Origin: Herbaspirillum sp. DW155
GTDB taxonomy: Bacteria > Pseudomonadota > Gammaproteobacteria > Burkholderiales > Burkholderiaceae_D
Length of the DNA: 64,000 bases
Reading direction: 5' to 3'
Assembly (NCBI RefSeq): GCF_037076565.1
Contig: NZ_AP029028.1
Span: forward strand, 2,976,001-3,040,000
Shown here: in pieces, positions 61,442 to 64,000 of the stretch
Layout: each line of letters starts with the position of its first letter
How positions within the stretch are numbered: position 1 is the first letter of the stretch
Position numbers and translations under genes: made by a program
Notes under the pieces: generated by a model
Databases searched by the model: none
What the model was told of the DNA's origin: nothing
Seen by the model: only the letters and a program-made list of their open reading frames with translations

Positions 61442-63850
61442 TCAATGCTTCACCACCGGGTCCGTCGCGCCTTCCTTCGGCTTGACGGCCGCTTCGACGA
61501 TCGCTTCCTCTTCGCTCAACGGCACCGGCTGGCGTTCCAGCGCGACTTCCAGAACCTTGTCGATCCAACGCACCGGGATGATCTCCAGCTTGTTCTTGAC
61601 GTTATCCGGAATCTCCGCCAGATCCTTCACGTTCTGCTCAGGAATCAGCACGGTCTTGATGCCGCCACGATGCGCCGCCAGCAGCTTTTCCTTCAGACCG
61701 CCGATGGGCAGCACTTCGCCGCGCAAGGTGATTTCACCGGTCATGGCCACATCGGCACGCACCGGGATACCACTGAAAATGGACACCAGCGCCGTCGTCA
61801 TCGCGATACCGGCAGAAGGACCATCCTTGGGCGTTGCACCTTCCGGTACGTGGATGTGGATGTCGCTCTTCTCGAAGACTTCGCTCTTGATACCGAGCTT
61901 GCGGGCGCGACTGCGGACCACGGTGCGCGCGGCTTCGATCGATTCCTTCATCACATCGCCCAGCGTACCGGTGCGGATGATCTGGCCCTTGCCAGGCATG
62001 TTCACCGCTTCGATGGTCAGCAGGTCGCCGCCCACCTCGGTCCAGGCCAAACCAACCACCTGGCCGATCTGGTTTTCCTTCTCGGCGATGCCGAAGTCGT
62101 AACGGCGCACACCCAGGAACTTGTCCAGGTTGCGCGAGGTGACGGTGACCTTCTTCTCCTGCTTTTTCAGCAGCAGCAGCTTCACGACCTTGCGGCAAAT
62201 CTTGGAGACTTCACGTTCCAGCGAACGCACACCGGCTTCGCGGGTGTAGTAGCGGATGATGTCGCGGATGGCCGACTCGGCCACGCTGATCTCGCCTTCC
62301 TTGAGGCCGTTGTTCTTGATCTGCTTGGGCAGCAGGTAGCGCTGCGCAATGCTGGTCTTCTCGTCCTCGGTGTAACCCGACAGGCGGATGACTTCCATCC
62401 GGTCCAGCAGCGCCGGCGGAATGTTGAAGGAGTTCGAGGTCGCCACGAACATCACGTCCGACAGGTCGAAATCGACTTCGATGTAGTGGTCGGAGAAGGT
62501 GTGATTCTGCTCCGGGTCCAGCACTTCCAGCAGCGCCGAGGACGGATCGCCACGGAAATCCATGCCCAGCTTGTCGATTTCATCCAGCAGGAACAGCGGA
62601 TTGCGCACACCGACCTTGGACAGGCTTTGCAGGATCTTGCCCGGCATAGAACCGATGTAGGTACGACGGTGACCACGAATCTCGGCCTCGTCGCGCACGC
62701 CACCGAGGGCCATGCGCACGAACTTGCGGTTCGTAGCACGGGCGATGGACTGGCCCAGCGAGGTCTTACCGACGCCCGGAGGACCGACGAAGCACAAGAT
62801 CGGCGCCTTCAGCTTGTCCACGCGCTGTTGCACGGCGAGATATTCGAGGATACGTTCCTTCACCTTCTCCAGGCCATAGTGATCGCCTTCCAGCACCTTC
62901 TCGGCATTGGTCAGGTCGTTGTTGACCTTGGACTTCTTCTTCCAGGGCAGCGCCACCAGGGTATCGATGTAGTTGCGCACCACGGTCGCTTCAGCCGACA
63001 TGGGCGACATCAACTTCAGTTTCTTCAGCTCGGACTGGGCCTTTTCCAGGGCTTCCTTGGGCATCTTGGCGGCGACGATCTTCTTTTCCAGCTCTTCCAG
63101 ATCGGCACCGTCTTCGCCTTCGCCCAATTCCTTCTGGATGGCCTTGACCTGTTCGTTCAGGTAGTACTCACGCTGCGACTTTTCCATCTGGCGCTTCACG
63201 CGGCCGCGGATGCGCTTTTCCACCTGCAGGATGTCCAGTTCGCCTTCCAGCTGGCCCAGCAGATGCTCGTAGCGCTTGGTGACGTTGAAGATCTCCAGGA
63301 TCACCTGCTTCTGCTCCAGCTTCAGCGGCAGATGCGCGGCGATGGTGTCGGCCAGGCGACCGGCGTCGTCGATCCCGGCCAGCGAGGTCAGGATTTCGGG
63401 CGGGATCTTCTTGTTCAGTTTTACGTACTGGTCGAACTGCTGCACGATCGTGCGGCGCATGGCTTCGACTTCGGCTTCATCGCCCTGCTCGGATTCCACC
63501 GGCGTCAGGTCGGCGACGAAATGGGTGTCCAGTTCGCTGATGTGATGGATGCGGGCACGCTGCGCGCCTTCGACCAGCACCTTCACGGTGCCGTCAGGCA
63601 GCTTCAGCATCTGCAGGATATTGGCCACGCAGCCGATTTCGTAGATGTCTTCAGCCGAAGGCTCATCCTTGGCGGCCGCTTTCTGGGCGGCGAGCATGAT
63701 GCTCTTGCCCTGCTCCATGGCCGCTTCCAGCGCCTTGATCGACTTCGGGCGGCCGACGAAGAGCGGAATCACCATATGCGGGAAGACAACCACATCCCGT
63801 AAGGGCAACAGCGGCAATTGCGATTGTTCTGTAAGTATAGGAGTCGTCAT
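61442..63850 (-). CDS. lon: ATP-dependent protease Lon
   Basis: 802 residues, normal for Lon. The N-terminal substrate domain starts LPLLPLRDVVVFPHMVIPLF. A coiled-coil region precedes the AAA+ module with Walker A GPPGVGKTSLG and Walker B PLFLLDEIDK. The protease domain has the catalytic serine in PKDGPSAGIAM and the lysine about 43 residues later (LKEKLLAAHRGG). It degrades misfolded and regulatory proteins in the cytoplasm. The ATG at 63850 gives the family N-terminus; the open frame continues to 63907 with no similarity expected. Confidence 0.97.
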   Translation of the reverse strand: MTTPILTEQSQLPLLPLRDVVVFPHMVIPLFVGRPKSIKALEAAMEQGKSIMLAAQKAAAKDEPSAEDIYEIGCVANILQMLKLPDGTVKVLVEGAQRARIHHISELDTHFVADLTPVESEQGDEAEVEAMRRTIVQQFDQYVKLNKKIPPEILTSLAGIDDAGRLADTIAAHLPLKLEQKQVILEIFNVTKRYEHLLGQLEGELDILQVEKRIRGRVKRQMEKSQREYYLNEQVKAIQKELGEGEDGADLEELEKKIVAAKMPKEALEKAQSELKKLKLMSPMSAEATVVRNYIDTLVALPWKKKSKVNNDLTNAEKVLEGDHYGLEKVKERILEYLAVQQRVDKLKAPILCFVGPPGVGKTSLGQSIARATNRKFVRMALGGVRDEAEIRGHRRTYIGSMPGKILQSLSKVGVRNPLFLLDEIDKLGMDFRGDPSSALLEVLDPEQNHTFSDHYIEVDFDLSDVMFVATSNSFNIPPALLDRMEVIRLSGYTEDEKTSIAQRYLLPKQIKNNGLKEGEISVAESAIRDIIRYYTREAGVRSLEREVSKICRKVVKLLLLKKQEKKVTVTSRNLDKFLGVRRYDFGIAEKENQIGQVVGLAWTEVGGDLLTIEAVNMPGKGQIIRTGTLGDVMKESIEAARTVVRSRARKLGIKSEVFEKSDIHIHVPEGATPKDGPSAGIAMTTALVSIFSGIPVRADVAMTGEITLRGEVLPIGGLKEKLLAAHRGGIKTVLIPEQNVKDLAEIPDNVKNKLEIIPVRWIDKVLEVALERQPVPLSEEEAIVEAAVKPKEGATDPVVKH

Positions 63851-63962
63851 GGCGGGCCTTATCAATAAGTACTGTGAATGATGTTGGCACGAGTGACCAA
63901 AACACAAGTCCGGCAGACTAAATATTCACCGGTTGTGCGTTGTCATGATCGCAACAAAATAA

Positions 63963-63998
63963 AAAAGCCACACGCGAAGCTAGCTCCGGGTGGCTTTT
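63963..63998 (-). terminator. Terminator of the gene upstream of lon
   Basis: AAAAGCCAC (63963-63971) pairs with GTGGCTTTT (63990-63998). On the minus strand the stem is followed by TTTTTTATTTT. It ends a gene beyond the right edge, by analogy with other genomes probably clpX, so lon starts from its own promoter in 63851-63960. Confidence 0.75.
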
Positions 63999-64000
63999 CG

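Noticed and set aside
1..64000. Prophage, insertion sequence, integron or CRISPR array
   Set aside because: No transposase, integrase, phage structural or cas-like protein and no regularly spaced repeats are visible.

Overview
The window reads as a chromosomal segment of a GC-rich betaproteobacterium, most likely Oxalobacteraceae and Herbaspirillum-like. I base this on gene content and codon style: lon-hupB-tRNA-Val-tRNA-Asp in a row, a Burkholderiales-type Liv transporter cluster with acyl-CoA and phenylacetate-CoA ligases, FNR- and CRP-type regulators, many GGDEF/PAS and kinase genes, and pirin/DoxX genes. The genus is inferred; no 16S gene is present. I see no prophage, insertion sequence, integrase or CRISPR array. 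The window looks like ordinary core and shell chromosome.

Layout. 1-8.1 kb: the end of an unknown gene, a YkgJ-type cysteine-cluster protein, an SsuABC-like ABC importer divergent from a TctD/TctE-like two-component system, a small secreted protein, a methyltransferase and a DUF4404-like protein. 8.2-11.7 kb: two pirins and a DoxX protein divergent from a LysR regulator, with a perfect palindrome in the shared promoter. 11.7-13.5 kb: hipB-hipA with a clear promoter and operator-like repeats. 13.5-18.2 kb: MFS transporter plus GlxA-type regulator, an isochorismatase-like hydrolase, an FNR-type regulator with all four cluster cysteines, and a PAP2 phosphatase. 18.2-21.9 kb: lipid kinase, metallophosphoesterase, PepSY membrane protein and a small protein. 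22.0-25.4 kb: a probable zinc-starvation unit (CobW-type ZigA, FolE2, then an aspartoacylase-like enzyme) behind two tandem palindromes.

25.4-29.1 kb: two GNAT acetyltransferases, a secreted histidine phosphatase, and an enoyl-CoA hydratase/isobutyryl-CoA dehydrogenase-like pair (branched-chain catabolism). 29.1-36.2 kb: a 786-base gene-poor stretch, a PAS-GGDEF diguanylate cyclase, a PhzF protein, then a periplasmic binding protein translationally coupled to a large CHASE-PAS-PAS-GGDEF-EAL protein. 36.2-40.3 kb: a GST, an esterase/PHB-depolymerase-like protein, a 51-residue membrane protein, a Trp/Pro/Gly-rich secreted protein and AlaC aminotransferase, followed by a REP-like inverted repeat.

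40.5-50.2 kb: one co-directional cluster of acyl-CoA ligase, livG, livH, livM, binding protein, livF and PaaK-like ligase, divergent from a CRP-family regulator. The set looks like import plus CoA activation of an organic, possibly aromatic, acid. 50.2-55.0 kb: a signalling cluster of CHASE3-PAS kinase, REC-PAS-HisKA_3 kinase, NarL-type regulator and a single-domain receiver. 55.0-58.3 kb: an intergenic region with a possible small RNA, and a stand-alone 2-oxoglutarate-dehydrogenase-E1-like enzyme. 58.5-64 kb: a chemotaxis receptor, tRNA-Asp, tRNA-Val, hupB (GTG start, strong promoter) and lon.

The observations most worth checking are the binding-protein/GGDEF-EAL couple, the stand-alone E1-like enzyme with an altered conserved motif, the + strand terminator without a gene at 55.6 kb, the tandem palindromes before zigA, and the REP-like element at 40.4-40.55 kb.
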